A program made the translations under genes and the position numbers. This document shows positions 63,699 to 64,000 of a stretch of DNA of 64,000 nt, in pieces. Numbering within the stretch: the first letter of the stretch is position 1; each line of letters begins with the position of its first letter. Origin of the DNA: Hydrogenibacillus sp. (GTDB lineage Bacteria; Bacillota; Bacilli; Thermicanales; DSM-22653); contig JADBKT010000014.1 in NCBI GenBank assembly GCA_014896255.1, positions 1 to 64,000 of the forward strand, written 5' to 3'. Under the pieces are notes generated by a model. That model did not search any database. It was not told the DNA's origin and saw only the letters and a program-made list of their open reading frames with translations.

Positions 63699-64000
63699 TT
63701 ATGCCCAGCGGGTTGCGTAGTCCGCCTGTTCGGCCGTCGGCCGGTCGATGGTGATGTTGAGCGCCTCGAGCTTCATCTCCGCCACGCGGCGGTCGATGGC
63801 TTCCGGCACGGGGTACAGTCCGGGCGTAAGCGGCGCGCCTTCGCGCTTCTTTTGGACGAGATATTCCAAAGCGAGCGCCTGCAAAGCGAAGGTCATATCC
63901 ATGATTTCCGCCGGATGGCCGTCGGCGCCGGCGAGGTTCAGCAACCTGCCTTCGGCGAGGACATACAGCGTACGGCCGTCCGCCAGACGATAAGCGGTCA
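63699..64000 (-). CDS. ahcY: S-adenosylhomocysteinase, C-terminal fragment
   Basis: The frame is open to the window edge, so the gene starts outside the window. The visible 100 residues include YRLADGRTLYVLAEGRLLNLAGADGHPAEIMDMTFALQALALEYLVQ and PGLYPVPEAIDRRVAEMKLEALNITIDRPTAEQADYATRW, the conserved C-terminal end of SAH hydrolase (NAD-dependent cleavage of SAH to adenosine and homocysteine). B. subtilis lacks this enzyme and uses the Pfs/LuxS route, so its presence is a lineage marker. It is followed by a terminator. Confidence 0.9.
   Translation of the reverse strand, partial: TAYRLADGRTLYVLAEGRLLNLAGADGHPAEIMDMTFALQALALEYLVQKKREGAPLTPGLYPVPEAIDRRVAEMKLEALNITIDRPTAEQADYATRWA

Overview
The window is a GC-rich chromosomal segment of a spore-forming Bacillota (Firmicutes), read almost entirely from the minus strand. 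The evidence is a Bacillus-type division and cell wall (dcw) cluster that runs into spoIIGA-sigE-sigG, together with spoVD and a spoVE-type gene, a meso-DAP-type MurE, an lspA-rluD-pyrR-pyrB-pyrC-carB-pyrK-pyrD-pyrF-pyrE block with a PyrR attenuator, and strong purine-rich ribosome binding sites. High GC combined with an S-adenosylhomocysteinase gene (absent from B. subtilis) suggests a thermophilic Bacillales lineage such as Hydrogenibacillus. That placement is inference.

Layout. 0-7 kb is a loose accessory stretch: a PdxA2-type dehydrogenase, a frameshifted small membrane protein, a decayed histidine kinase, an orphan protein, the PLP-homeostasis gene yggS/ylmE, a zinc-ribbon protein, a nitronate monooxygenase, a decayed IS1634-type transposase and a SPOR-domain cell wall amidase. 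7-16.3 kb holds a plus-strand uracil permease and a minus-strand operon DUF1028 > pucR > NCS1 permease > DUF917 > hyuA > DUF917. The operon looks like uptake and breakdown of a hydantoin or other cyclic ureide. The pucR-permease gap can fold in two mutually exclusive ways, one of which hides the permease ribosome binding site. 16.4-21.1 kb holds isocitrate lyase, an Hsp20-like protein, an nfeD-stomatin pair, an MgtC-like protein and small membrane ORFs. 21.1-31.2 kb is the pyrimidine operon with promoter, PyrR site and attenuator; carA is missing from it. 31.2-39.1 kb holds rluD, lspA, a GGDEF/EAL protein, a DksA/TraR-type protein, ileS and a DoxX protein with a Crp/Fnr-type palindrome upstream.

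39.3-63.6 kb is the division, peptidoglycan and sporulation supercluster. Transcription runs from high to low coordinates: mraZ, rsmH, ftsL, pbpB, spoVD, murE, murF, mraY, murD, spoVE/ftsW, murB, murA, divIB, ftsA, ftsZ, spoIIGA, sigE, sigG, ylmC, ylmD, sepF, ylmH, divIVA. It makes the UDP-MurNAc-tripeptide, pentapeptide and lipid I steps, the septal synthases and the Z-ring, then the mother-cell and forespore sigma factors. murG and murC are absent from the cluster, ylmE is displaced to 2.7 kb and ylmG is not seen. spoIIGA appears frameshifted at its second codon. The right edge holds the C-terminus of S-adenosylhomocysteinase.

I saw no tRNA, rRNA, CRISPR array, prophage or replication origin. 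Start codons were chosen from visible Shine-Dalgarno (SD) sequences and often differ from the longest ORF in the track.
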